From NCBI GenBank assembly GCA_034401795.1, contig CM067370.1, positions 63,079,254 to 63,143,253 of the forward strand: DNA of 64,000 bases, given 5' to 3'. The notes below the pieces were generated by a model. That model worked only from the letters and a program-made list of their open reading frames with translations, did not search any database and was not told where the DNA came from. Of the stretch, positions 11,690 to 23,076 are shown one piece after another. The stretch is from Chaetoderma sp. LZ-2023a (lineage: Eukaryota > Mollusca > Caudofoveata > Chaetodermatida > Chaetodermatidae). Position 1 is the stretch's first letter. Every line of letters starts with the position of its first letter. A program made the translations under genes and the position numbers.

Positions 11690-13287
11690 GGGCTCCTTCG
11701 CCCGCTGACTGCCTCAGCATAACTGTCGCGATGGGTCGATGCATTTCCTCCACCATAACGGCCATATGCATCCGTATTCGCGTCGGTTAGCACAAAACCA
11801 TCCCGATCCTTGTACTCGTTATCTTCCCGCATCTGGTTACCTAACACTTTGCGCATATTTCGAGAACACTCCCGAGGGGTAATGCGTTGTTCTCCCCGGC
11901 GATGATCAGTTACTTCATCTATGTCCATGTTATCACTAGCAGCACGTTTTGCCGCTCGCCGCACTATCTGACGCTCCGGTTGTCTGATTGTTCGTACCAC
12001 TGGCTGTTGTATACGCTGATCCTGCGCCCCGTGCAGACAATCCTTCACGAAGTGTCCATCTTGCCCACACCCATAACATCTCAGTACTGTAGGGGTGTCT
12101 CCGAGATTGCCGAACATGTTGTATGTTTTATTTCCGCAATCCCGTGCCATATGACCTTCCTGGCCACACTTAAAACAAGTCATCGGTAGTCTCGGGGATC
12201 GTGGCCGCACTGTACTTTTGCGTGTCGGGTTACGTACTGATCGGATTGGCCGTGGACAATTGCTTTTATAATGTCCTGTCTTATCACAATTGTAGCATGT
12301 GATGTGTGTCAGGTCACGCGGAGATGCCGTTCTCGCAACTGGTCTAGGTCCTCTGGGTGGCTGTTTGGTCACCCCCCTCGCCTCCTGTGTCGGCTGATGT
12401 GCGACCCTTGGGCCGGTTCCCCTCATCTGGAGATCCTTGACCAGCCCACATAGCTGCTCGATCATTTTCGACTGTGCCACGATTTGTTGCTTTAACTTTT
12501 TCACCACACTCCATATCTCCCTTTCTTCCTCCTCTTCTAGCACGTTCACCTCCATCCTTTCTTCATGTCTTCCCTCAATCTGCATAGCCCGTAACAGATT
12601 GTTACATGTTTCCTCTTCCTTGGCTATTTCTATGGCCCGGCCCAGGGTTGTGGCTTTCTTACACACGATGCGCTTACTAAACCTTTGGTCTCCCAGAGCC
12701 CGCAAATAAATGCCGGGAATGGTCCGGCGATTATCCTCATTCTCATTAGGGTACGCTCTACTGCTAGCCTCCCTATATCGTCGGTTGAACACAATCACCG
12801 TCTCGTTTCTTCTCTGTTGCACCCTCTCAAGATCGTATTTGATCCGCTCAGTTTCATTGGTGGAGACAATGTTTATGGTAATGTAATCGTTGAACTCCGC
12901 GTACGTCACCTCTTCTCGTACTTTGCCAATCATAAAATTGTCGATCGCCCTTGACAACGGCCCTCGATCTGCTCAGGTTATCACATATGCTGGGATCCCC
13001 TCTAACCTTCCTTCGTTCGCCACGCACGCCCTCTTGGTTTCTTCCAAGAATACTCGCACCTCCTCAGGCACGACCCCGTCACACGGCTGTATCCTGTCTA
13101 TCGTATCTCTTATCTCCCGGCGGTATACACGGGCAGTCTCCCGTCGATCACTGCTTGCTACAATTGCCCACGCCATGGCCGTTCCCATCGCCTGTACGGC
13201 GGCCAAAGTCTCAGGCCTAAGTTCCATTGGCGGGTGTCGATCTATCGGCGGTAGCGTTGGGTCGGGTATTCCCCCTCCTTTGGCCAT
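11680..13287 (-). pseudogene. gag: Gag polyprotein with three CCHC zinc knuckles, one in-frame TGA
   Basis: A single frame of 536 codons from ATG at 13287 to TAG at 11680, interrupted by TGA at 12975-12973. The N-terminal part is helical and charged. A coiled-coil-like acidic/Lys segment lies around EEEEEREIWSVVKKLKQQ. Three nucleic-acid-binding knuckles follow: CYNCDKTGHYKSNC, CFKCGQEGHMARDC and CYGCGQDGHFVKDC. The C-terminus is basic and Arg-rich. Gag forms the particle and packages RNA. The length is as expected for Ty3/gypsy gag. The TGA could be a null mutation; readthrough is conceivable but unsupported. Confidence 0.92.
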
Positions 13288-13546
13288 CCTCGTTGTTAGT
13301 TATAATGTATGCTAATGACTACCCTTGTTACCCGCGGATGCTCAGGACAACTGATGGCAGTGGTTATCTTGGCAATAGAATTATTCCCGTACTCCCTATG
13401 CTGCGTCACCTGACAGCTTTCTGACCGCTGGGCTACTTCTAAGAATACTGCTACCCTGTCAGCCACGTCTTTCACCACTATCGCTGTGGGTCGTCCCCCT
13501 TGTTCCTGGGCCATATATGCTTACGTACTCACTGTTTTAATTCCGG
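13288..13546 (-). other. 5' untranslated leader of the gypsy element
   Basis: About 260 bp between primer binding site and gag ATG, expected to hold packaging signals. No conserved structure is identifiable by eye. Confidence 0.5.
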
Positions 13547-13547
13547 A

Positions 13548-13564
13548 TCCTGGCAGGCTCGCCA
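13548..13564 (-). other. Primer binding site, tRNA-Arg type
   Basis: On the minus strand the sequence one base after the LTR reads TGGCGAGCCTGCCAGGA. It matches the complement of the 3' end of metazoan tRNA-Arg(ACG) including the CCA terminus, with one mismatch (T for A at position 10). The tRNA match is from memory of the conserved tRNA sequence. Confidence 0.7.
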
Positions 13565-13565
13565 C

Positions 13566-14656
13566 TAAAGATTTTTGGTGTCTATCTTCAAGATTGAATA
13601 CTACTTATAGGTGCTTATCTGATATAATCGATTCTGCAATCTCTTCCGTTTTGGATAAGGCTTGTATGTAAGGTTGCTGCGACAACCTACCTTACCGAGA
13701 ACGAAAGAGATGGATATCAGCTCGCCTCGTTGATAGATGAACTTCATGATATTTGTACTTGATATCCGGGCCTGATCTGACTGATTACCAGAACTTGTAG
13801 GTACGCTACGGTGGTCTTCCGTAGATTCCAGAATTAATATTACAACAAAACTCTTGCCTTGAGGTTATCAAGGTTCTGATTTTAATAGATCTAACTGTAC
13901 ACTATACTAAAGGTGACTTTTACTGCCACTATTGAAAAGATAAATACTTATAATAGTGGTAGCATGTCCCTCAGTGAGTGACATATAGTTGACATACAAA
14001 TTCGTCTCGATTTAGATACCCTGTTTTGATCGACACATAGTTTATACACAAACTTCTTTAGTGTCAATCACTCCTACAGGATGCTATCTTGTCCCTGTCC
14101 TGCCTATTGCTTATTGTGAATAAGCCTGTAGGATACAATGGTTAATAGCACATGAGCTGTATGATCTCATTGCCAGCTGGTGTTGTTGTAGTTTCTATAG
14201 GGAGTTGATAATTCTCTTGTCACTCAACTTTTAACCAATCTTTTTGTCAGTCCCGTCTACCCTGTCTCTGTACTATTTTCTAAACTATTGCCCAAAATGA
14301 CTGCTGAATACTTTGAAAGTGTGTGCTGATTCCACACACCCACTTCCATCTTCAACTATTGACATATATCATCAACCCAGAACCGTGGGTCCTACTTTAT
14401 TCTATCCTATTATAATTCCAACTCTTATTTAATATGGTTATCATGTACGCATCAGTTTCGTGAGAAACTGTCGTTGCAGCAGCATTGGTCCCTGTCAACC
14501 AGTGCAGCAGCCCTTCTACGTACTATAGTATGATGCGTGCTACTCCGTCCATTAGCTCAACTGGTATTTTCAAATATGAATTTCATCAAGGTCTTACTCA
14601 TAAATATAAGATGTCCACAGGGTCATGACTCCCCACCGGACAATCCGATATCTACA
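13566..14656 (-). repeat. 5' LTR, internally deleted (1091 bp)
   Basis: Co-linear with 4077-5577 except that the 410 bp equivalent to 4469-4878 are missing. The junction is a shared GT dinucleotide. The promoter, TATA box and the CRE-bearing inverted repeat are therefore absent. About 20 other substitutions separate the two LTRs. The plus-left terminal dinucleotide is TA instead of TG. Confidence 0.93.
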
Positions 14657-14660
14657 ACGT
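14657..14660. repeat. Target-site duplication ACGT (right)
   Basis: Matches 4073-4076 and marks the right end of the gypsy element. Confidence 0.85.
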
Positions 14661-14670
14661 GTACGCAGAA

Positions 14671-14786
14671 CTTCTAGAATGTTCTAGAACATTCGACTGC
14701 ATTATTATTAGCTATGCGCTGATTGGCTGTTGCTCGACTGATGATTGGTTGGAACCTGCGCCTGTGACGTCACGAGTAGTATAAAA
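14671..14786 (+). promoter_or_regulatory. Heat-shock-type promoter: perfect HSE, two CCAAT, CRE, TATA
   Basis: Five alternating TTC/GAA units at exact 5-bp spacing (14672-14694) form a textbook heat-shock element for an HSF trimer. Downstream are two inverted CCAAT boxes (ATTGG, 14722-14726 and 14744-14748), a perfect CRE (TGACGTCA, 14765-14772) and TATAAAA (14780-14786). A further CRE at 4060-4067 lay about 20 bp upstream of the HSE before the gypsy element split the promoter. The order points transcription to the plus strand. No heat-shock coding sequence follows, so the driven transcript is unknown: it may be a decayed gene, a retroelement leader or a non-coding RNA. Confidence 0.7.
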
Positions 14787-17525
14787 GGAGACGAGATCCA
14801 GAGCTCGAGAGCATCCTCCGGGTAGGGGCCGATTAGGTTGGACCTGTGTCGGATACGATCGGCAAGACAGGCATTATGCAGACCATATCGGTTTCTGTCA
14901 GTTTTTCTCCCGTAGCCAGCAGTAATCCAACCCACCGCACTAAAGCAATTTTGTATCTCCCATTGTTGCGAGAACATTTTTGGAACGTTTTGGATATTGT
15001 TCACGAATATATCAAGAACTAACTCGGAACACGAACTTGCGGTGAGGCTTTTCCTGGCCTGAAAATGTGATTCTACAGATATAGAGGCAGCGATGTTCTT
15101 TGGTGGATGACTCGCCGGATCTGCCGGCCACGCCAAAAAGTGGTTATTCAGCCATCCCCGCACTGATGTCGTGCAGGTTTATTTAAACTTTTTGACAGCA
15201 GCAAAGTAAACTTTACCAGGTACGTCTTCAGAGCTGGCTGACGTACCCTGCACCGTTAAGCTTAGTTATGTATCTTCATCCGCATTTAACAACCACCGCT
15301 CATGATTGGGTTGTTGACAACTTCCATCCGTACCATCGGTGTACATGAACTTTTGTCATAGCAGTAAAGTTATTGTATCTCTTACTGACTACTCGTTAGA
15401 CATTCTATATTGTTATTACAGTCCTGAGTTCGATCTACTCCCGTCATGAGCTGCTTGCGGGAATCCTGTTTGCAGAAACCAGCCTGCGGGACATTTCGAG
15501 CTTCCAGGGAATGCATCAACTCACGTCAAACTAAGGGTGGTGTATCAATTTCAGTAACACGATAGCCCAGGCTTAAGAATGGCTACCGATTATTCAAGTA
15601 ACTATACTTGACATTTTTAATTATCCCGTTAATTACATCTTTGATAATTATATTGTATCTATATAACCAGTCCCGATGACTAAAAGGCACCGTAACGGTC
15701 TTAGGACCGCTAGTTATAATTTCTGTATCTGTTTATAGTTATTTTTATTTCCTGTAAGGTGTTTTTGCTAACTGCACCATAGTAGGTTCCTCAACCTGTA
15801 CTATATATATTTATTATTCTGATCATTTCACATTGTATTGATTGTTCTGGTTAGTTTATATATGGCAAGTGGCCATCACTTTATATGTTTTGTTAATTTG
15901 TAGAAAAATATAGGACTGCAGTGCATGTAGGAAACACTATACAGCAACATTTATATATGCAGCACTTTCTCCCGCCACCAACAATTTTTCACTGAGGTCA
16001 CTCTCCATGCTATAACTCTGTTTAGCCCGGCAGGCTACCGACTAAGAACGTTTTCTATTCAGCTCAATAGGATAGGTTTAATATGATTAGAGACAATCTC
16101 TTCATTAGGAGACACGTAGTGTACGCCTCTTTTCCGGTGGTTGCGATAATTTAGCCCCGCACTCCGGCTAGGTTGTGTAAGATTGGCCAACATACCTAAA
16201 GGACCTCATATTTCTAAGTTGTTGTCTCTCTTCATGTTCCACTAAGCTTTATGGCTTCTTAATTGTTTGGATGTCCCTATCCGCACCATGGACTGATCCG
16301 ACCCTGGGAAACTATTGGGGTTTCCAAGCGGTGATGGCCAGGGTGTGGTGTCACACACATTCCCAGGTATCTTCGGATACTCAGTAGTTAGTTACCTTTG
16401 CCAATGTAGGAAAGCACTGCGAAAACTTAATTATTATTATTTTCTTTAATCTGCTGAACAATCCTCCACTGGGCAACTTGTGTTTAAACCTTATGCCAGG
16501 TTAAAAAGATAGTTGCATAGGACCTGGTGACGGGCGAGATGCGCATCCACACCGAATTCCGAAAGAATGTCTGGGCATGATATTCAGATCTGCCACGCCC
16601 TCACGGGAAGGACATTTGTGATGGGTATTCGTCTCTCTTACCCCCACCATAACGATAGGTCAGTTGCTTAAAAATGCTTTTGTAAAAAGTAACCAATGTC
16701 CTGTGACGTTTTATGTGGTTACGGAATGAGATGTCCGGATTCTTATCCAGTTCGGAGATCTTGCAAAGTCACATGTATGCACGCTGTTTTCAGTATTGAT
16801 GTCTTAGGGCAACCATTCTCAATGACAGCCATATCTAAAAGCTAGGTAGATGCCAGACATTTGCAGCCTAAAATAATTCTTGTCTCTAAAATCTAAATAT
16901 TAGGTTAGGCATAGAAGACGGCCCGCATAAATAAAAGTGGCAACTACTAATTCAGCCTACTGAGAATTACATAAGATGGTGACGTGGGAATCCTTCGGGA
17001 ATCTCTCGTCCCTTCTTCACATAAAACAGCACGCAACCTTATAGTCATAATCTCACTAGGTATGGTCTTTTCTTTACAACATTTTGGTTAAATATTAGAG
17101 TGGGACCCTTTCGACCACTACTCTTCTCCCGCTTTAAGCAGTGGTGACATTTTCCTGTGATGGAGGCCCGCGCGAGGCACTTGCCTCTCGCAAGGATTCA
17201 GTGACGACGGTCCACACGAGGATAATACTCCTCACACAAACCAGCACTAGGAGTAGTGCCCGCGTGAGGCACATGATTTTCCGACACTACAAAGATTATT
17301 TTCTTTCCTTTCAGCTTAGAGGTATAATAGCTTATATTAAGTTAATTAGTTAAATCTCGTGTATGGGAGCCTCCCTTGCCGGGATACTGCTGCGGACCTA
17401 CGAGTCTGTGTGGTACCTCCGGGAGCCCCACGTTTAAAAGTTCATCAGGCTGTCTCTATGTCCTGTATATTCGTATGCTCATTATTTTTATCTAGCATAC
17501 TTGACGGTCTGTTTGGGTAAAACTA
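14787..17525 (+). other. 2.7 kb downstream of the heat-shock promoter, no supported gene
   Basis: There is no long plus-strand ORF. The first ATG after the TATA box opens only about 50 codons (14877-15022) of unrecognised sequence. A 151-codon minus ORF at 14708-15163 overlaps the promoter and looks accidental. From about 15400 to 17500 the DNA has no repeat or domain I recognise. It could be the leader of the next retroelement or a transcribed non-coding region. Confidence 0.4.
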
Positions 17526-18495
17526 TTGTATATACTTATTTTAATTAGGTCACCAATCAAATCTTGTAAGTCCATAGATCACGAAATTGCTATGGACAGG
17601 CATGCTGGTAACACAAACTCTTGGGATGAGACTGTTGTGTTTAATGTTCACGAAGATGGTCGCATGGCCCCACCGGAACAATTGAGTTCCACTGGCCATA
17701 GGAGCCAGTCTTTGTTACCTGTAGGGCAGTATTGTACAGGATCCGTCACCCCGAAGCTAACCAGCATCATCATTCGTCGTGCACTTGAGGCGTGGCGAGT
17801 CGACACCAGAACGGCTCGACACTACCCCGCGAGCTACAAGTGGCACTCGATGTGGGGCTCGAAGAACATTATTATTAATGCACAGCGAACTCACGCCCAC
17901 ACCATATAGTGAGCTTAGTTCTATAGCATCTCCATTTAGGGACGACTCCCTCGATCAAGCGGTAGCGTCATACGATGGATTCTAGGCTCACATGCTCACC
18001 GACTATGTCAGAAATTCACCAGTGGGATCAACAACCCCGCAATATAACCTGTTTTTGCCTGTCAGTGACGGCACCTTTTGGGATGCCTCACAGGCCGGAA
18101 CTGAGTTTAGAACCATATCGAACGTCCGCGACAGGCCAACTCCATCAGGCCCGAATCGTGGATGATCATGACAAAGACCCGATTACGGGCACACTCATAA
18201 TCCTTCAGACTACTATCGTTCACCCGTGTCATCAACGGAGACCATATGGCAGGGTGACAATCCATATTACAGACAACCTCCCGCGGTGCCCCCTTAAAAC
18301 ACAACACTATGCTCGAGGGGAACACCGCGGCATCATCAGGAGGAATCGGCACCACCTTTTCGCTGGTACATCAGTCATGCTACACACAACAACCGCCAGC
18401 CAATTGCACCACCACCATATAAGGAATATCAGTCCTCACCTCGAGAAGAATGTCCACGTAATCTTCATAATATTCTGCCTCCCATCCATAGACCC
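17526..18495 (+). other. Frame-broken sequence upstream of the gypsy-2 gag
   Basis: Short ORFs in all three plus frames (17526-17909, 17779-17985, 17975 onward) overlap in a way typical of one decayed reading frame rich in Ser, Pro, Gln and Tyr. No domain is recognisable. Probably the N-terminal part of the gag pseudogene that follows. Confidence 0.4.
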
Positions 18496-19741
18496 ATGCC
18501 AGTTTATGGTTCTACAACGGGGCAGGATTCACTGGATTGGAATACGTGTGTTCTCGCTCCTCAGCATCGATGGGAAACACCAACACCAACACCAACACCA
18601 ACACCAACACCAACACCAACACCAACACCAACACCAACACCAACACCAACACCAACACCTGCACAACGACCAGCCTCAGAAACTCGTCAGTCTCTCAGAT
18701 ACCACCACCACCCGGATTTCAACCACTTCATTCTTCCTGTGATCTTGGCCGAGTCATTCTCCCTCCCGAATTTAGCGGGGAGAATGACTGGACCAATTAT
18801 AAAATACAGTTCGAGATAATAAGTCGAACTAACCACGGGAACGATCAGCAAATGGGTGAATATCTCGCCGCAAAGCTTTCTGGAAAAGCCCTTCAAGTTC
18901 TTGTGGATCTCGGGACTGATTATACACCCACCTACACCCAATTTGAATGAGCACTAACTGAGCGATTTGGCGACACAGCTCTCGGAGAAACGAGTCGTCT
19001 ACAACTCACAAATCTCTGACGACGCACGGGAGAGACTCTTCCTGAGTTAGCTAGTCGAATCAGAAGGCTAATCATCTGCGCATATCCTAGCACCAACATA
19101 GAAGGCGTGATACAGCTGCATCTAGACACCTTCATCGATGCATTAAGCGGTGAACCCGCCCTGAAAGAAAAACTATTTCTTGGCAACCACGGGAGTTTGG
19201 CCCAATTAATGGCAACCGCGGTCAGAATAGAAAACTTTCTGGAGCGGGAAAAGAGCAGCCGACGCCAACTTCATCCTATCAGTGAAGTAGAGGGTGCAGC
19301 TATCGCCACGTCCACCAATGCTCACCCCCCCCCCCCTCCAGATCATCACCACCTACCGCACCAACACCACAGCATTTACAAAATTCCAATCAGAATCAAG
19401 CACCTGGAGGAAGGGGGCGTGCCCATAGAGGAAGCTACAATGGAGCCCCCGGGCATGGGAACCAGCACAACAATAACACTAACGGCAACATGAAGGAACG
19501 AAAAGACGAGATCAATAAACAGATCTGTGCATTAACAAATTTAGTGACCACACTCAGCACGAACCTCGCCACCACTCACTTTAGAACAGCGAACACCACC
19601 AACACCGCACCACCACCAAACACCTGTTTCGGATGCGGTCAGCCAGGCCATTGGAGGGAACTGTGTCCTAACCGACCAGCATCAACAACGCCTGCCCCTG
19701 ACCGCAGCACACCACAACCGGAGAAGCCGTCAAACTCTTAA
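18496..19741 (+). pseudogene. gag: Gag of a second Ty3/gypsy element (degenerate)
   Basis: The frame starting 18537 contains a Ty3/gypsy capsid-like stretch (EFSGENDWTNYKIQFE, AAKLSGKALQVL) and continues past two in-frame TGA codons (18948-18950, 19017-19019) through ALTERFGDTALGETS and LDTFIDALSGEPALKEK. A different frame at 19490-19741 has one CCHC zinc knuckle (CFGCGQPGHWRELC). At least one frameshift lies near a long C run at about 19326. The element reads plus, opposite to the first gypsy element. It resembles the Mag-like lineages of Ty3/gypsy; lineage not certain. Confidence 0.8.
18577..18659 (+). repeat. Hexanucleotide microsatellite (CCAACA)n in gag
   Basis: About 14 tandem copies of a 6-bp unit lie in the gag pseudogene. 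The unit has no stop in any plus frame and encodes Thr-Asn, Pro-Thr or His-Gln dipeptide repeats. Confidence 0.95.
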
Positions 19742-20323
19742 GGGCACAGAAAGTAGAGTCACCTTGGTGCCCGTATTCACTTCCTGGCTCAACTGCGGCC
19801 CTCGTACAACAACGTTCGGTGGCCAACTATTACCAAACAAATTCAGCTTTTACACCTACACCAAAATGCATGGCTTCACATATGCTGATGCCTACGATGC
19901 CTCCCACATCCGCAGCATCGTCACCCACCCCCCCCCCCCCCTCTAGCTCTGCCCATGACAAGCCTTCTTTCCTTTGTAAAATGGCAGTGGTAGGTTGCAG
20001 CACTTCCGCTGAAACAACGCTTTTGCATGCATCCTGCCAATAAGACACTGAATTCTCAGTGACCTTTGGTGATATCCAAAACACCACCCCGCACAACATC
20101 ATCTCCAGCATCCCCAAACAGCAGTGACTCGGGAGAAACGGTTCACACCGCCTCATGGATTCACAAACGCCGACGGGGAGAAACACGTCCCTGGCGGTGT
20201 CACTGTTTCTTCTGTGCTTCGCCAAAGCATCCAATGAAGCATTGCAAGAAATGGCTCATGCATGTGGAGCTTATCTATCATCCCATACACACCGCTGTCT
20301 AAACTAATACTGCATACCCAGAA
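19742..20323 (+). other. Decayed linker between gag and protease of gypsy-2
   Basis: Low-complexity Pro/Thr/Ser-rich fragments in shifting frames with a C run at about 19927. There is a possible leftover Cys/His cluster (WRCHCFFCASPKHPMKHC, 20202 onward), which looks like a second knuckle-type motif. Confidence 0.4.
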
Positions 20324-21614
20324 ATGGCAACCTCTCCATCATCATTGCTACCCCCAGCTCCACCTTCACTGCAGCCCTCACAGCAGCGACGACGACGGAC
20401 TGGCCCCTTCCTCACTGAGCCATCCACTACATTAAAAGAAGCCATTCAGATACAGACCAATTATATAAAGAATGATTCCTCTCTGATACCATTGTCGCAG
20501 ACGGCGTCATTGGAAACTCTTCCACAGGTACACCGCAAAGTGATATACAAATGTGCCTGTCTGTTTAGCGGTGTTTCCCCCAGTGCCACCGTTGACACTG
20601 GCACTTTAATCACGGTATTCAACAGGCACTTATATGAAAGCATCCCACCTCATAAAAAGCCCCCCCCCCCTTAAACCTACAAACATTTATCTACAGACGA
20701 CAACGGGAGCGCATGTGCCCATAGACGGTATAGTCAATTTAGTCATCCAAATAGAGGAGATGCAATTCATACAGTGAGTTGTCATTGCCTCTATTCATAA
20801 CAATGCCCTCCTTGACTCTGATTTCCTCATTGCCAGCGAAGCCATCATACATTGCAAACAACAGGAACTCGACATACACGGCCAACGAATACCTCTTGGA
20901 CTGGCATCGTCATTATATGACACGTGTGTGGTTATATTATCAAGTACCGCCACAGTTGAGCTGGGACAAGAACAAATCTTATGGGCCACCGCACCACAGT
21001 TAGGAAGCAACACACACATCACCATGCTGGAACCTGAGCCTGATTACATGATCGCCTCTCAATGCGCAAGTCCCCGCATGATAGTGGACACTACTAATAA
21101 GGAATATATACCTTTTAGAGTGTTCAATGGTACCGCAGACCGCATCACTCTTGGACCAGGAGTATGCTGCGGCCATTTAGTGGACATAATCTCATTGGAA
21201 TCACCTACACTTACCGACACACCACAGCATATGACTGATGATATACCCGAACATCTACATGATTTATATCTACGTGCCACAGTTGGATTACAGCAATCAC
21301 AGAAACACGAAATTCGGAAACTACTGTAGAAATATCGCGATAGTTTTTCCTCCGGAGACATGGATCTCAGAGAAACTCATCTCGTACGACACTCCATCAA
21401 CACGGGTTAATAACCGCTCCATACATCAACCGGTATAATGTCTCCCCATTCATAAAGAAGCGGAAGCACATCAACAAGTGAACGACATGTTGCGGACCGG
21501 TATTATTGAACCCTCAGCATCTCCATGGGCTAGCCCAATAGTACTAGCAGGCAAAAAGGACAGAACCTTGCAGTTTTGTATCGACTACCACCACCTTAAT
21601 GATCTTAGCATCAA
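20324..21614 (+). pseudogene. pol: Protease and RT start of the second Ty3/gypsy element, cut by the assembly gap
   Basis: The aspartic protease motif ATVDTGTLITVF lies in the 20324-20674 frame, which is lost at a C run near 20660. The 20928-21329 frame gives the pre-RT connection ending in QSQKHEIRKLL. RT begins in the 21478 frame with MLRTGIIEPSASPWASPIVL, KKDRTLQFCIDYHHLNDLSI. The gap at 21615 removes the RT palm. Several frameshifts make this copy non-functional. Confidence 0.85.
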
Positions 21615-22114
21615 NNNNNNNNNNNNNNNNNNNNNNNNNNNNNNNNNNNNNNNNNNNNNNNNNNNNNNNNNNNNNNNNNNNNNNNNNNNNNNNNNNNNNN
21701 NNNNNNNNNNNNNNNNNNNNNNNNNNNNNNNNNNNNNNNNNNNNNNNNNNNNNNNNNNNNNNNNNNNNNNNNNNNNNNNNNNNNNNNNNNNNNNNNNNNN
21801 NNNNNNNNNNNNNNNNNNNNNNNNNNNNNNNNNNNNNNNNNNNNNNNNNNNNNNNNNNNNNNNNNNNNNNNNNNNNNNNNNNNNNNNNNNNNNNNNNNNN
21901 NNNNNNNNNNNNNNNNNNNNNNNNNNNNNNNNNNNNNNNNNNNNNNNNNNNNNNNNNNNNNNNNNNNNNNNNNNNNNNNNNNNNNNNNNNNNNNNNNNNN
22001 NNNNNNNNNNNNNNNNNNNNNNNNNNNNNNNNNNNNNNNNNNNNNNNNNNNNNNNNNNNNNNNNNNNNNNNNNNNNNNNNNNNNNNNNNNNNNNNNNNNN
22101 NNNNNNNNNNNNNN
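21615..22114. other. Assembly gap, 500 N
   Basis: Exactly 500 undetermined bases; a round number of this kind usually means a scaffold gap of unknown true size. The remainder of gypsy-2 and the 5' part of the LINE downstream may be inside. Confidence 0.99.
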
Positions 22115-22194
22115 ACGACACGACGATGTTTTAGCTCACCTGACAGGCATGATTTAAGATACTTTGTTGTCATATATAAGTATATAATTTAACA

Positions 22195-22920
22195 GCTCAG
22201 CGCAGCTTATTACTGATGATAAACTATGTTTCGAGAAGCATATAATAAATAAAGTTAATAAAGCCAACACCATTATGGGTGTGATAAGGCGCACATTTGT
22301 ATCCCTTAACACAAACATTTTTAGAACCCTGTATGCATCATTAGTGTGGCCACATCTGGAATTAGCTAATCAGGTTTGGAGCCCCAATCTCAAGAAACAT
22401 AGAGCTGTTAGAAAATGTTCAACGAAGGGTGACCAAAAGTGTCTCGGGACTATCAAAGCTAAATTATGAGACTAGGCACAGGGTCCTTAATATATAACAA
22501 CTCTTGCACACCATAGAGTATGAGGAGACATTATTGAAGCTTACAAAATTATAACCAAAAAATATGATCGAGAAGTGTGCAACCTTTTTGAATTTCAATC
22601 AGACTCAAGAACCAGTGGACACAGACTAAAACTACAAATCCAGATCATGTTTAAACATATAAAAATACTCTTTTGAACATAGAATCGTGGGGTTATGGAA
22701 CAGCCTTCTGACCCATGTTATAGAAGCAACAACCATAATATCATTTGAAACAAAATTGGATAAACTAGGGGATAACCAACCCCTATACTATAACTATCTA
22801 GCTGGCAATATAAATCCCATGTTTTATTACTGAATTGAAATAGGAAATTAGGAATCTGTCATTATAGGCTTTTAGCCTTCTCACAGAAATGAAATATGAT
22901 TGATTGATTGATTGATCAAT
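22195..22920 (+). pseudogene. 3' end of a CR1-like LINE (RT thumb/C-terminus), tail (TGAT)n
   Basis: Plus-strand frames give the C-terminal RT signature of CR1-type LINEs: KHIINKVNKANTIMGVIRRTF, LYASLVWPHLELANQVWSP, then in other frames IIEAYKI and a trp-rich tail. Several stops and frameshifts are present. The copy ends in TGATTGATTGATTGAT (about 22898-22918), a short tandem tail typical of LINE 3' ends. Confidence 0.8.
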
Positions 22921-22969
22921 ACAGGCATCCACCAAGGCAAAGCAACAGGGGCGTGTGTAAAGTTGGCTG

Positions 22970-23076
22970 AATGGACTACCTGACTGGCTACTAGCACCCT
23001 ATCTACTACATATGTAGACGACGTGTAGTATATAAGGTGCTAGTAGCCAGTCAGGTAGAGTCCATCCAGCCAGATT
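22970..23076. repeat. Foldback repeat with ~35-bp arms
   Basis: The stretch around GGACTACCTGACTGGCTACT (left) is repeated in reverse complement as AGTAGCCAGTCAGGTAGAGT (right). The arms are about 35 bp with a few mismatches and a 30-40 bp AT-rich loop. This is a MITE-like foldback. Confidence 0.85.

Larger units (their letters stand above)
4077..14656 (-). mobile_element. Complete Ty3/gypsy LTR retrotransposon with env (errantivirus-like), inactivated
   Basis: This 10.6 kb minus-strand element has two LTRs (TG...CA-type ends apart from one mutated base), a tRNA-Arg-type primer binding site, a polypurine tract, gag with three CCHC knuckles, pol in the order protease-RT-RNase H-integrase, and a furin-cleaved envelope. 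ACGT target duplications flank it. The organisation is that of env-bearing Ty3/gypsy elements (errantivirus-like). Lesions seen: an in-frame TGA in gag, two frameshifts and a deletion in the integrase part of pol, an in-frame TAA in env, and a 410-bp deletion in the 5' LTR that removes the TATA/CRE promoter. The LTRs otherwise differ at about 20 positions (about 2%, counted by eye), so the insertion is fairly recent although the coding regions are damaged. Confidence 0.95.

Noticed and set aside
12973-12975. TGA in gag as a selenocysteine or programmed readthrough site
   Set aside because: No supporting element seen and other lesions show the copy is dead; mutation is simpler.
14708-15163. 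151-codon minus ORF over the heat-shock promoter
   Set aside because: Overlaps HSE-TATA region in antisense, no domain, no upstream signals; probably chance.
21544-22192. ORFs spanning the N run
   Set aside because: They consist almost entirely of undetermined bases.
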